6,689 nucleotides of DNA from Solirubrobacteraceae bacterium (GTDB lineage Bacteria; Actinomycetota; Thermoleophilia; Solirubrobacterales; Solirubrobacteraceae), in the NCBI GenBank assembly GCA_025928415.1, contig JAICJK010000147.1, positions 1 through 6,689 of the forward strand. Direction: 5' to 3'. The translations under genes and the position numbers were made by a program. Within the stretch, counting starts at the first letter, position 1. The number at the start of each line of letters is the position of its first letter. The notes under the pieces were generated by a model. The model saw nothing but the letters and a program-made list of their open reading frames with translations, did not search any database and had not been told where the DNA came from. Of the stretch, positions 1-6,113 are shown in pieces.

Positions 1-1
1 G

Positions 2-181
2 CCCGTCCGCCTCGGTGGCCGCATCGTCCGGCCCGGGGAGCTCGGCTTCCAGGGGACGGGCCTGCTCAACACGCTGCCCACGCCGCTCGTGGTCGTCCTG
101 GTGCTGCTCGCGGTCGGCGCGTGCGCCGGCGGCGGCCTGCTGATCAAGGCCCGTGTCGTCGCACGCCGCAGCCGACCCTAG
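2..181 (+). CDS. C-terminal end of an unidentified membrane-anchored protein (5' truncated)
   Basis: An open frame enters from the left edge and gives 59 residues before TAG at 179-181. The visible part is a short polar stretch (residues 1-28, with RPGELGFQGTG), then one hydrophobic segment at about 29-49 (LVVVLVLLAVGACAGGG), then a basic tail (KARVVARRSRP). This is the usual ending of a protein with a C-terminal membrane helix and a positively charged cytoplasmic end. Too little remains to assign a family. Because the next gene is a polysaccharide ligase/polymerase and overlaps it by 29 bases, a role in surface-glycan assembly or export is reasonable, for example a chain-length regulator or another membrane protein of the locus, but that is context only. 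The 4-residue string LPTP just before the helix recalls a sorting signal but is not LPxTG. I am fairly sure the frame is coding because the stop and the downstream overlap fit tight operon packing. Confidence 0.6.
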   Translation, partial: PVRLGGRIVRPGELGFQGTGLLNTLPTPLVVVLVLLAVGACAGGGLLIKARVVARRSRP

Positions 182-2270
182 GCCGCCCGCCGGCTGGCCC
201 GCCGTCGCCTGGCGGCGGCCCGCCGAGCTGCTGGCCCGGGTCCGCCCGGACGCCGTCGTCACGGTCGCGCTCGGGCTGCTGCTCGCGGCCGTCGCGCTGG
301 GGGCGGGCGGCGGGCTGCAGCTCGGGCCGACCACGCGCGTCGAGGTCGGCCTCGAGGCGGCAGGCGGCCTGCTGGGCGCCGCGGCGATCCTCGCGGGCGG
401 CCGCCGCCGGATGCACGGCGGGCTCGCGCTGGCGCTGTTCGGCGTCCTCGCCGCGCTCACCGCGGTCTCGGTCCTGTGGTCCGTCCAGCCCGACGACACG
501 TGGCTGGAGGCCAACCGGACGCTGAGCTACCTGGCCGCGTTCGGCGGCGGCATCGCCCTGGTCCGCCTCGCGCCCGAGCGCTGGTCCGGGGTGCTCGGCG
601 CCACCCTGCTGGCCTGCACGATCGTGTCGGTGTACGCGCTGACCACCAAGGTCTTCCCCGGCGCGCTGGCCCCCGACGAGACCTACGCGCGGCTGCGCGA
701 GCCGTTCGGCTACTGGAACGCCGTCGGCCTGATGGCGGCCCTCGGCATCCCCGGCTGCCTGTGGCTCGGGGCGCGGCGCTCGGGCCACTCGGCGCTCAAC
801 GCGCTGGCCTACCCGGCCTGCGGCATCCTGCTCGTGGCGATCCTGCTGGCCTACTCGCGCGGCTCGCTGCTGGCCGCGGTGATCGGCTGCGCCTTCTGGT
901 TCGCCGTCGTGCCGCTGCGCCTGCGCGGCGTGGCCGTCCTGGCGCCGAGCGCCCTCGGCGCGGTGCTGGTGACGACGTGGGCGTTCTCGCAGGACGCGCT
1001 GTCGAAGGACAACGTCCTGCTCGACCTGCGCACGACCACCGGCCACGAGCTGGGCGTCGCGCTCGTCGCGATGGTGCTCGCGCTGGGCGCCGCCGGGCTG
1101 GCCGTCGGCTTCCTGACCGCGCGCCGGGCGCCGGGCCCGCAGGTGCGCCGCCAGGCCGGGGTGTGGATCCTGCTGGTGCTCGCGCTCATCCCGCTCGGCC
1201 TCGCGGTCGGCCTCGCGTTCTCCGAGCGCGGCCTGGGCGGCTCGATCTCCAAGGGCTGGACGGAGCTGACCGACCCCAACGCCCGCACGCCGGCCAACGA
1301 CCCGGGCCGCCTGACCGCCGTGGGCAGCGTGCGGTCGCGGTACTTCAACGAGGCGTTGAAGATCGGCAAGGCGCGGCCCGTCCTCGGCGCGGGGGCCGGC
1401 GGCTACGCCACCGCGCGGCCGCGCTTTCGCAACGACGACCTCGACGTCCGCCACGCGCACGGCTACGCGTTCCAGACCTTCGCCGACCTCGGCATCCTCG
1501 GGCTCGCCGTCAACCTCGCGTTGCTGCTGGCCTGGTGGCGGCCGGCGCGGCGCGCCACCGGCCTCGGCCGGGGCTGGCGGGCGCAGCCGTTCGGCCCCGA
1601 ACGCGTCGGGCTGCTGACGCTGACCGCGATCGTCGTCGTCTTCGGCGTGCACTCGTTCGTGGACTGGACGTGGTTCGTCCCGGGGACCGCCGTCCTGGCG
1701 CTGCTGTGCGCGGGCTGGCTGGCCGGGCGCGGCCCCCAGCACGACGCGCTCGCGGCGGCCGAGCCGCCGCGCAGGCGGCTGCGGGAGCGGCTGCGCATCG
1801 GGGCCCGCGACCGGCCGCGGCTCGCCCTCGCCGGCGTGCTCGTCGCGATGGCCGCGGTCGCCGCGTGGGCCACGGTCCAGCCCGAGCGGGCCGTCAACGC
1901 CGGCGACGACGCCCTGCAGCTCGCCTCCGACCGCCACTACGACGCCGCGCTGGCGGCGATCGCCGACGCGCGCTCGGCCGACCCGCTGTCGGTCGAGCCG
2001 CTGTTCGACCTCGCGGTCGTCGAGGGCCTCAAGGGACGCCAGGACCTGGCGCGCCAGGCGCTCGAGCGCGCCGTGCGCCTGCAGCCCCAGAACCCGACGC
2101 CGTGGCTGCGCCTGGCCGACTTCGAGCTGAACTCCGCCGGCCAGGCCGCCCGCGCGCTCCAGGTCCTGGGCCCGGCCCTCTACCTGGACCCGCGCAGCCC
2201 GCTTGGCATCAACCTCTTTCTCGAGGCGTCGCGCCAGGCCGCGGGCGGCGCCGCGGCGGGAGCACCCTAG
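153..2270 (+). CDS. O-antigen ligase/polymerase-like multi-pass membrane protein with TPR-like C-terminus
   Basis: This is a 705-residue integral membrane protein of the O-antigen ligase/Wzy_C-like superfamily, which joins or polymerises lipid-linked glycans on the outer face of the cytoplasmic membrane. About a dozen hydrophobic segments lie between residues 34 and 525. Family-like signatures are the SRGSLLAAVIG motif (235-245), a long external loop (about 357-440), and the PVLGAGAGGY...HAHGYAFQTFADLGILGL block (409-451), which matches the usual 'P-x-G-x-G ... H-x(5-6)-Q-x(4)-G-I-x-G-L' pattern. Another membrane segment at about 556-575 is followed by an Ala-rich region with two or three TPR-like helical pairs (583-690), including the LERAVRLQPQNPTPWLRLADFEL stretch. 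The GTG start at 153 is chosen because the next in-frame ATG (residue 87) would remove the first two membrane segments. Its ribosome site is poor (AAGG only 3 bases upstream), so translation is probably coupled to the overlapping upstream gene. In a Gram-positive-type actinobacterium the substrate is more likely a cell-wall or capsular glycan than LPS. The family call is good, but ligase versus polymerase is undecided. Confidence 0.85.
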   Translation: MSSHAAADPRPPAGWPAVAWRRPAELLARVRPDAVVTVALGLLLAAVALGAGGGLQLGPTTRVEVGLEAAGGLLGAAAILAGGRRRMHGGLALALFGVLAALTAVSVLWSVQPDDTWLEANRTLSYLAAFGGGIALVRLAPERWSGVLGATLLACTIVSVYALTTKVFPGALAPDETYARLREPFGYWNAVGLMAALGIPGCLWLGARRSGHSALNALAYPACGILLVAILLAYSRGSLLAAVIGCAFWFAVVPLRLRGVAVLAPSALGAVLVTTWAFSQDALSKDNVLLDLRTTTGHELGVALVAMVLALGAAGLAVGFLTARRAPGPQVRRQAGVWILLVLALIPLGLAVGLAFSERGLGGSISKGWTELTDPNARTPANDPGRLTAVGSVRSRYFNEALKIGKARPVLGAGAGGYATARPRFRNDDLDVRHAHGYAFQTFADLGILGLAVNLALLLAWWRPARRATGLGRGWRAQPFGPERVGLLTLTAIVVVFGVHSFVDWTWFVPGTAVLALLCAGWLAGRGPQHDALAAAEPPRRRLRERLRIGARDRPRLALAGVLVAMAAVAAWATVQPERAVNAGDDALQLASDRHYDAALAAIADARSADPLSVEPLFDLAVVEGLKGRQDLARQALERAVRLQPQNPTPWLRLADFELNSAGQAARALQVLGPALYLDPRSPLGINLFLEASRQAAGGAAAGAP

Positions 2271-3297
2271 GCCGCGCCACCGCGGCGCGCTCGTAGGCGC
2301 CGAGGTGCGCCCGCGCGGAGCGCGCCCACGAGTACTCGGCGGCGCGGCGCCGGCCGCGCTCGGTCAGGTCGCGGCGCAGCGGCGCGGAGCTCGCGACCTC
2401 GGCCAGCGCCGAGGCCAGGTCCTCGGTGCTCGAGGCGTCGAACAGCATCGCGGCGTCGCCGCACACCTCGACGAGCCCCGGCGAGCGGGCCGCCACCACC
2501 GGCACGCCCGCGCTCATCGCCTCCAGGGCCGTCAGCCCGAAGCCCTCGTAGCGGCTCGGGTGCACCAGCGCGGCGGCCTGCGCGTACAGCTCGGCCAGGC
2601 GCTCGGGATCCGGGCGCTCGACGACGACCACGCCGTCGGCGTGCGCCCGCGCGCTTCCGGCGAGCACGAGCGGGAGCGCCCCAGGCACCGCGGCGCGGTA
2701 GCGCCGGTGCGCGGCGAGCAGCAGCGCGAGGTTCTTGCGCGGCTCGTCGTCGCCGACGTAGAGCAGGTGGCGCGGCGACCCGCGCTCGAGCGAGCCCGCG
2801 CCGGGCTCCTGCCCGGGGCCGTGGCGCGCGATCACGATGCGGTCGGCCGGCACGCCCCAGCGCGCCATGACGTCGGTGGCCGTCGTCTGGGAGACCGCGA
2901 TGACGACCTCGGCGCGCCGCGCGGCGGCGCGGTGCACGAACTGGCTGGCGCGCCGCTGGCGGGCGTCGAAGCACTCGGGGATGCGCTCCGGGGCGAGGTC
3001 GTGGACGGTGACCACCTGCGCCGGCGCCCGGCGCCCCGCGCGCGCCGGCTGCGGGTGGTGGATCAGGTCGGCCTCGGCCATCGCCGCCAGCCGCGGCAGG
3101 TCGACCTGCGTCCAGCGCGCGTCGGCCGCGAGGTCCAGGACGCGCCCCCGCCCGCCACCCAGCGCGCGCCCGGCGGGATCGGACGCCTCGACGACCTCCA
3201 CGTCGAGGCCGCGCAGCGCCGCGATCAGGCGCTCGAGGTACACCCCGGTCCCGCTGGGCCCCCGCAGGGCGAAGGTCGTGTCGATCAGCACGCGCAC
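2209..3297 (-). CDS. GT4-type glycosyltransferase (GT-B fold)
   Basis: This 362-residue protein fits a retaining GT4-family glycosyltransferase that moves a sugar from a nucleotide-sugar donor to a glycan or lipid acceptor at the cytoplasmic face of the membrane. The N-terminal Rossmann half begins MRVLIDTTFALRGPSGTGVY, with the glycine-rich acceptor-side loop at 13-18, and has VTVHDLAPERIPECF (96-110) and AVSQTT (134-139). The C-terminal half has YVGDDEPRKNL (180-190) and the donor-site block HPSRYEGFGLTALEAMSAGVPVVA. The two glutamates of the E-x7-E motif are E251 and E259. The start is the GTG at 3297-3295, where family homology begins. The frame stays open far upstream, but that part lies antisense to the neighbouring glycosyltransferase and looks like shadow sequence. 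The last ~20 residues (Pro/Arg-rich) fall inside the overlap with the convergent ligase gene and may be under little selection. HDLAPERIP-type GT4 enzymes are often mannosyl- or rhamnosyltransferases of polysaccharide loci, but donor and acceptor cannot be read here. Confidence 0.88.
   Translation of the reverse strand: MRVLIDTTFALRGPSGTGVYLERLIAALRGLDVEVVEASDPAGRALGGGRGRVLDLAADARWTQVDLPRLAAMAEADLIHHPQPARAGRRAPAQVVTVHDLAPERIPECFDARQRRASQFVHRAAARRAEVVIAVSQTTATDVMARWGVPADRIVIARHGPGQEPGAGSLERGSPRHLLYVGDDEPRKNLALLLAAHRRYRAAVPGALPLVLAGSARAHADGVVVVERPDPERLAELYAQAAALVHPSRYEGFGLTALEAMSAGVPVVAARSPGLVEVCGDAAMLFDASSTEDLASALAEVASSAPLRRDLTERGRRRAAEYSWARSARAHLGAYERAAVARPRVLPPRRRPRPGATPRERG
2271..2286. terminator. 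Small GC hairpin just after the ligase stop codon
   Basis: GCCGCG (2271-2276) and CGCGGC (2281-2286) form a perfect 6-base stem with a 4-base loop, directly after the TAG at 2268-2270. There is no T-run after it, so it is not a classical intrinsic terminator. It also lies within the convergent glycosyltransferase coding region. Such stems are common by chance at this GC content, so I hold it only as a possible 3' end structure. Confidence 0.2.
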
Positions 3298-3390
3298 TCC
3301 GGCTGCGCATCGTATGGTCTCGGCGGTGGGTCGATCGTCCGGGGACGCTGCCACAGCGCGGACACCGCGGGGGCGAGCGCGTTGACGCGC
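3298..3390. promoter_or_regulatory. Divergent intergenic region between two glycosyltransferase genes
   Basis: These 93 bases separate two genes that start in opposite directions, so both promoters should lie here unless one is expressed from elsewhere. I see TACGAT towards the minus strand and TATGGT (3313-3318) towards the plus strand, the latter leaving a leader of about 65 bases. No obvious operator-like inverted repeat is present. Confidence 0.5.
3309..3314 (-). promoter_or_regulatory. Possible -10 element (TACGAT) of the minus-strand glycosyltransferase
   Basis: Read on the minus strand this is TACGAT, the same hexamer as before the TetR gene, ending 11 bases before the GTG at 3297. 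The leader would be only a few bases and there is no Shine-Dalgarno sequence. No -35 match is visible. It overlaps by two bases a plus-strand TATGGT (3313-3318) that could serve the divergent glycosyltransferase. Confidence 0.35.
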
Positions 3391-4419
3391 ATGCTCGCGG
3401 TCAACGCCGTCGACCATCCGGGCGGCGCGGAGGTGGGCCTCCTGCGCCTCGCGGCCCGGCTGCGCGACCGCGGCTGGGAGGTGACCCTGAGCTCGCCGCA
3501 CGCCGGCGGCCCGCTCGCGCACGCCGGCCACCCCCACGTGCGGCTCGACGTCGGCGGCCTCGGCGCCGGCGAGGGCGCGCGCGCCGTGGCCTCCTGGCCG
3601 CGCGCGCTGGTGCTCGCGCACGAGTTCGACGTCGTGTACCTGAACTCGACGGTCTGCGGGCGCCTGCTGCCCGCGCTGCGCGGCGCGCGCACCGTGCTGC
3701 ACGTCCACGAGATCGTCGACCGGGTGCCGCGCCACTGGCATCAGGCGGACGTCGTCCTCGCCGACTCCGAGGCGGTCGCCGCCCGCCTCGACGGCCTCGC
3801 CGCGCGCGTGGTCCTGTTCCCCGTCGAGCTCGACCCCCCGCCGGCGCCCGTGCCCTGGGAGACCGACCACGGCCGGCCGGCGGGACCGGTGATCGGCTAC
3901 GTGGGCCGGATCGACCCGCGCAAGGGCGTGCTCGACCTCGTCCGCGCCGCGCCCGCCATCCGCGCCGCGGTGCCGGGCGCCCGCGTCGTCGTCATGGGCG
4001 ACGACCCCTACCACGCCGCCCCGGACTACCTCGCCGAGGTGCGCGGCTCCACGGACGTCGAGCACCTGCCGTGGACGGCCAACGCCGCCGGGGTCATGCG
4101 TCACCTCGACGTCCTCGTGGCGCCCTCGCTCGAGGAGCCGCTCGGGACCGTGCCGTCGGAGGCGATGGCGGTCGGCACCCCGGTCGTCGCCACCGCCGTC
4201 GGCGGCCTGACCGAGGTCGTGCAGGACGGCGTGACCGGCGTGCTCGTCCCGCCCGGGGACGTGGCCGCGCTGGCCCGCGGCGTCCTGCGCGCGCTGCGCG
4301 AGGGCGCGGCCATGGGCGCCGCGGCGCGCCGGGCCGCGCGCCGCTTCGGCGCCGAGGCCTACGCCGACCGCGTCGAGGCGCTCATCGCACCGCCGAGCGG
4401 CGACCGCACGCTCACCTGA
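3391..4419 (+). CDS. GT4-type glycosyltransferase (GT-B fold)
   Basis: This is a 342-residue GT4-like glycosyltransferase. The N-terminus MLAVNAVDHPGGAEVGLLRL shows the classical GGAE acceptor-domain motif (11-14), followed by LRDRGWEVTL (24-33). HVHEIVDRVP (104-113) and VVLADSEAVAARL (121-133) belong to the first Rossmann domain. The second domain opens with GYVGRIDPRKGVLDLVRAA (169-187) and contains the nucleotide-sugar motif E-x7-E (E249 and E257 in LEEPLGTVPSEAMAVGTPVVA), then VVQDGVTGVLVPPGD (276-290). The length is slightly short for the family but both domains are complete. The ATG at 3391 is preferred. A TTG at 3382 would add only three residues (TTG-ACG-CGC) and is a real alternative, and neither has a good Shine-Dalgarno sequence. 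The gene is divergent from the other glycosyltransferase and is the last gene of the glycan block before an unrelated efflux module. The sugar specificity is unknown. Confidence 0.88.
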   Translation: MLAVNAVDHPGGAEVGLLRLAARLRDRGWEVTLSSPHAGGPLAHAGHPHVRLDVGGLGAGEGARAVASWPRALVLAHEFDVVYLNSTVCGRLLPALRGARTVLHVHEIVDRVPRHWHQADVVLADSEAVAARLDGLAARVVLFPVELDPPPAPVPWETDHGRPAGPVIGYVGRIDPRKGVLDLVRAAPAIRAAVPGARVVVMGDDPYHAAPDYLAEVRGSTDVEHLPWTANAAGVMRHLDVLVAPSLEEPLGTVPSEAMAVGTPVVATAVGGLTEVVQDGVTGVLVPPGDVAALARGVLRALREGAAMGAAARRAARRFGAEAYADRVEALIAPPSGDRTLT

Positions 4420-4458
4420 GCCCGCCCGCCGCGAAAGGCAGGAGGCTCGCGCGGACGA

Positions 4459-4470
4459 GCGCGTACGCGC
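4459..4470. repeat. Perfect 12-base palindrome (GCGCGTACGCGC)
   Basis: This sequence is fully self-complementary and sits in the intergenic region after the plus-strand glycosyltransferase and 10 bases before the candidate TetR operator. It might be a second protein-binding site or part of a GC-rich 3' structure, but it has no T-run and GC-rich palindromes arise easily in this genome. Confidence 0.35.
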
Positions 4471-4480
4471 CAACCGTAGC

Positions 4481-4500
4481 GAACTGATAGTCCTCAGTTC
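4481..4500. promoter_or_regulatory. Candidate TetR operator: perfect inverted repeat upstream of the MFS gene
   Basis: The arms GAACTGA (4481-4487) and TCAGTTC (4494-4500) are exact reverse complements separated by a 6-base spacer (TAGTCC). The 20-base element is locally AT-richer than its surroundings, lies in noncoding DNA 67 bases before the exporter start, and covers the -35 position expected for the TACCTT element at 4511. TetR dimers usually bind inverted repeats of this size. The link to the TetR gene in this window is inference from proximity. Confidence 0.6.
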
Positions 4501-4510
4501 TCCATCGCGC

Positions 4511-4516
4511 TACCTT
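4511..4516 (+). promoter_or_regulatory. Possible -10 element (TACCTT) of the MFS promoter
   Basis: TACCTT fits the loose TAnnnT -10 pattern common in actinobacteria. It would give a transcript start near 4523 and a leader of about 44 bases ending in the GGAGG site. No good -35 match is seen at the expected place (4488-4493, TAGTCC), which lies inside the inverted repeat. This is a weak prediction. Confidence 0.3.
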
Positions 4517-4553
4517 CTCCCGGCAAACCGAACTCCCCAGTCCGCTTCATGCC

Positions 4554-4558
4554 GGAGG
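4554..4558 (+). promoter_or_regulatory. Shine-Dalgarno GGAGG that decides the MFS start
   Basis: GGAGG lies 8 bases before ATG 4567 and only 2 bases after the competing ATG at 4549. It therefore supports the downstream start, after which the protein begins MRTPLNRWLIL, the usual short cytoplasmic end of DHA2 transporters. Confidence 0.75.
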
Positions 4559-4566
4559 CCCACCCC

Positions 4567-6054
4567 ATGCGCACCCCGCTCAACCGCTGGCTGATCCTCG
4601 CGATCGTCGGCTTCGCCCAGTTCATGGTCATCCTCGACGCCACGATCGTGAACGTCGCGCTGCCCGCCATCCAGGACGACCTCGGGTTCTCCCGCGAGAG
4701 CCTGCAGTGGGTCGTCAACGGCTACACGCTGGCCTTCGGCGGCTTCCTGCTGCTCGGCGGCCGCGCGGGCGACCTGTTCGGCCGCCGGCGCCTGTTCGTC
4801 CTGGGCGTCTCGCTGTTCACCGCCGCCTCCCTGCTCGACGGCCTCGCCCAGAGCGAGGGCATGCTGATCGCCTCGCGGGCCCTGCAGGGCCTCGGCGCGG
4901 CGCTCGTGTCGCCCGCCGCCCTGTCGATCGTCACGACCACGTTCACCGGCGGCGCGGATCGCGCGAAGGCGCTCGGCGTGTGGTCGGCGATCTCCGCCGG
5001 CGGCGGCGCGGTCGGCCTGCTGCTCGGCGGCGTGCTCACCGACCAGTTGAGCTGGCAGTGGATCTTCTTCGTCAACGTGCCGATCGGCCTGCTCGCACTC
5101 GGCCTGGCGCTGCGCTACGTCCCCGAGTCGCGCCTGACCGCCCGCACCGGCTTCGACCTCGGCGGCGCGGCGCTGGTCACCGCCGGCCTGGTCGTGCTCG
5201 TCTTCGCGATCACCAAGGCCCAGGCCTGGGGCTGGGGCGACGGGCGCACGATCGCCCTGGAGGCAGCCGCCGCGGCGCTGCTGATCGGCTGGGGCGCGCT
5301 GGAGTCGCGCCTGCGCCATCCGCTGATCCGCCTGGGGGTCTTCCGGATCCGCACGCTGGCCTCCGCCAACGGCGCCATGCTGCTCGTCGGCGGCGCGCTG
5401 TTCTCGATGTTCTTCTTCGGCTCGCTGTACCTGCAGAACATCAAGGGCTACGACGCGCTGCAGACCGGCCTGGCCTTCCTGCCCATGACCGTCGGCATCA
5501 TCGCCGGCGCCGCGATGTCCCAGGCGCTGATCCGGCGCCTCGGCGTCAAGCCCGTGCTGATCGGCGGCCTGCTCGTCGCCGCCTCCGGCCTGCTGATCCT
5601 GACCGGGCTGTCCCCGGACAGCTCCTACGCGACGACGATGCTGCCCGGCCTCGTGCTGATGGCGGTCGGCATGGGCAACACGTTCACCCCGCTGACCCTG
5701 ACCGCCACGACGAACGTCGGCCCCGAGGAGCAGGGGCTCGCGTCGGGCCTGTTCACCACCGCCCAGCAGGTCGGCGGCGCGCTGGGCCTGGCGATCCTGT
5801 CGACGATCGCCTCCGGCGCGACGGACACCCGGCTCGGGCAGGCGCCCGGGCGGCCCGACGCGGCGGCGCAGGCCGCGGCGCTGGTCCACGGGTACACGAC
5901 CGCCTTCGAGGTCGGCGTCGCGTTCATGCTCGCCGGCGTGCTGATGGCGACCGTGGTGCTGCGCCGGCGCGACGTGGCCCACGTGAACGTCGACGCGAAC
6001 GCCGGGGTCGACGCGAACGCCGGGGTCGACGACGCCGTCGTGGCCGCCGCGTGA
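4567..6054 (+). CDS. DHA2-type (EmrB/QacA-like) 14-helix MFS drug/solute exporter
   Basis: This 495-residue protein is a proton-driven exporter of the major facilitator superfamily, drug:H+ antiporter-2 branch, in the cytoplasmic membrane. Fourteen hydrophobic segments can be counted (about 8-28, 48-65, 75-94, 101-123, 137-156, 163-182, 198-216, 228-244, 266-290, 301-319, 328-347, 354-378, 394-417, 445-465). Diagnostic motifs are LDATIVNVALP (23-33) in helix 1, motif A GGRAGDLFGRRR (64-75), motif B-like R104 with LQGLGAAL, and a motif C-like AISAGGGAVGLLLGG (141-155) that lacks the usual proline. The tail carries two copies of VDANAG (475-486) encoded by an 18-base tandem repeat. An ATG at 4549 is in frame, but the ATG at 4567 is preferred because GGAGG lies 8 bases upstream (4554-4558). 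The exporter is followed after 59 bases by a TetR regulator and preceded by a candidate operator, which implies ligand-induced export. The substrate is unknown. Confidence 0.93.
   Translation: MRTPLNRWLILAIVGFAQFMVILDATIVNVALPAIQDDLGFSRESLQWVVNGYTLAFGGFLLLGGRAGDLFGRRRLFVLGVSLFTAASLLDGLAQSEGMLIASRALQGLGAALVSPAALSIVTTTFTGGADRAKALGVWSAISAGGGAVGLLLGGVLTDQLSWQWIFFVNVPIGLLALGLALRYVPESRLTARTGFDLGGAALVTAGLVVLVFAITKAQAWGWGDGRTIALEAAAAALLIGWGALESRLRHPLIRLGVFRIRTLASANGAMLLVGGALFSMFFFGSLYLQNIKGYDALQTGLAFLPMTVGIIAGAAMSQALIRRLGVKPVLIGGLLVAASGLLILTGLSPDSSYATTMLPGLVLMAVGMGNTFTPLTLTATTNVGPEEQGLASGLFTTAQQVGGALGLAILSTIASGATDTRLGQAPGRPDAAAQAAALVHGYTTAFEVGVAFMLAGVLMATVVLRRRDVAHVNVDANAGVDANAGVDDAVVAAA
5989..6031 (+). 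repeat. 18-base tandem repeat, two full copies plus a 7-base partial, inside the MFS 3' end
   Basis: Two identical 18-base units occupy 5989-6006 and 6007-6024 (GTCGACGCGAACGCCGGG), followed by GTCGACG at 6025-6031. The unit is in frame and encodes VDANAG twice and then VD. It lies after the last membrane helix, in the cytoplasmic tail, where copy-number change would not break the protein. Confidence 0.9.
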
Positions 6055-6101
6055 CGGACGCCGGCGGCCCGGCGGCGGCCATCGGGGACCGCGCCTGCGG
6101 G

Positions 6102-6107
6102 TACGAT
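6102..6107 (+). promoter_or_regulatory. Possible -10 element (TACGAT) of a leaderless TetR transcript
   Basis: TACGAT is a good -10 hexamer (TAnnaT). It ends 6 bases before ATG 6114, so transcription would begin at or within a base or two of the start codon. No ribosome site is present, which agrees with a leaderless mRNA. No clear -35 is visible around 6079-6084. Confidence 0.45.
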
Positions 6108-6113
6108 CGCGTC

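Noticed and set aside
144..1937. Long minus-strand open frame (597 residues) across the ligase gene
   Set aside because: It is rich in Arg, Gly, Gln, Ala and Asp with no recognisable domain and mirrors the coding frame of a clear membrane protein. Such antisense open frames are normal at this GC content.
476..2296. Plus-strand open frame shifted relative to the ligase gene
   Set aside because: The Arg/Pro/Gly-rich translation has no motifs and the overlapping frame has clear ligase signatures.
2203..3390. Upstream extension of the plus-strand glycosyltransferase
   Set aside because: This part is antisense to the other glycosyltransferase and has shadow-like Arg/Gly/Ala-rich composition. The GT4 N-terminus begins at 3391.
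3298..4473. Upstream extension of the minus-strand glycosyltransferase
   Set aside because: The extra ~390 residues are antisense to the plus-strand glycosyltransferase and lack any motif, while GT4 homology starts exactly at the GTG at 3297.
4549..4566. Earlier ATG for the MFS gene
   Set aside because: No ribosome site precedes it, whereas GGAGG is well placed for ATG 4567 and the extra six residues do not look like family sequence.
4510..5982. Long minus-strand open frame across the MFS gene
   Set aside because: Low-complexity Gln/Arg/Gly/Ala-rich translation with no membrane segments or domains. The plus strand encodes an unmistakable DHA2 transporter.
6055..6113. Possible terminator or second operator between exporter and regulator
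   Set aside because: Only GGC-rich runs are present. There is no T-run and no copy of the GAACTGA arms.
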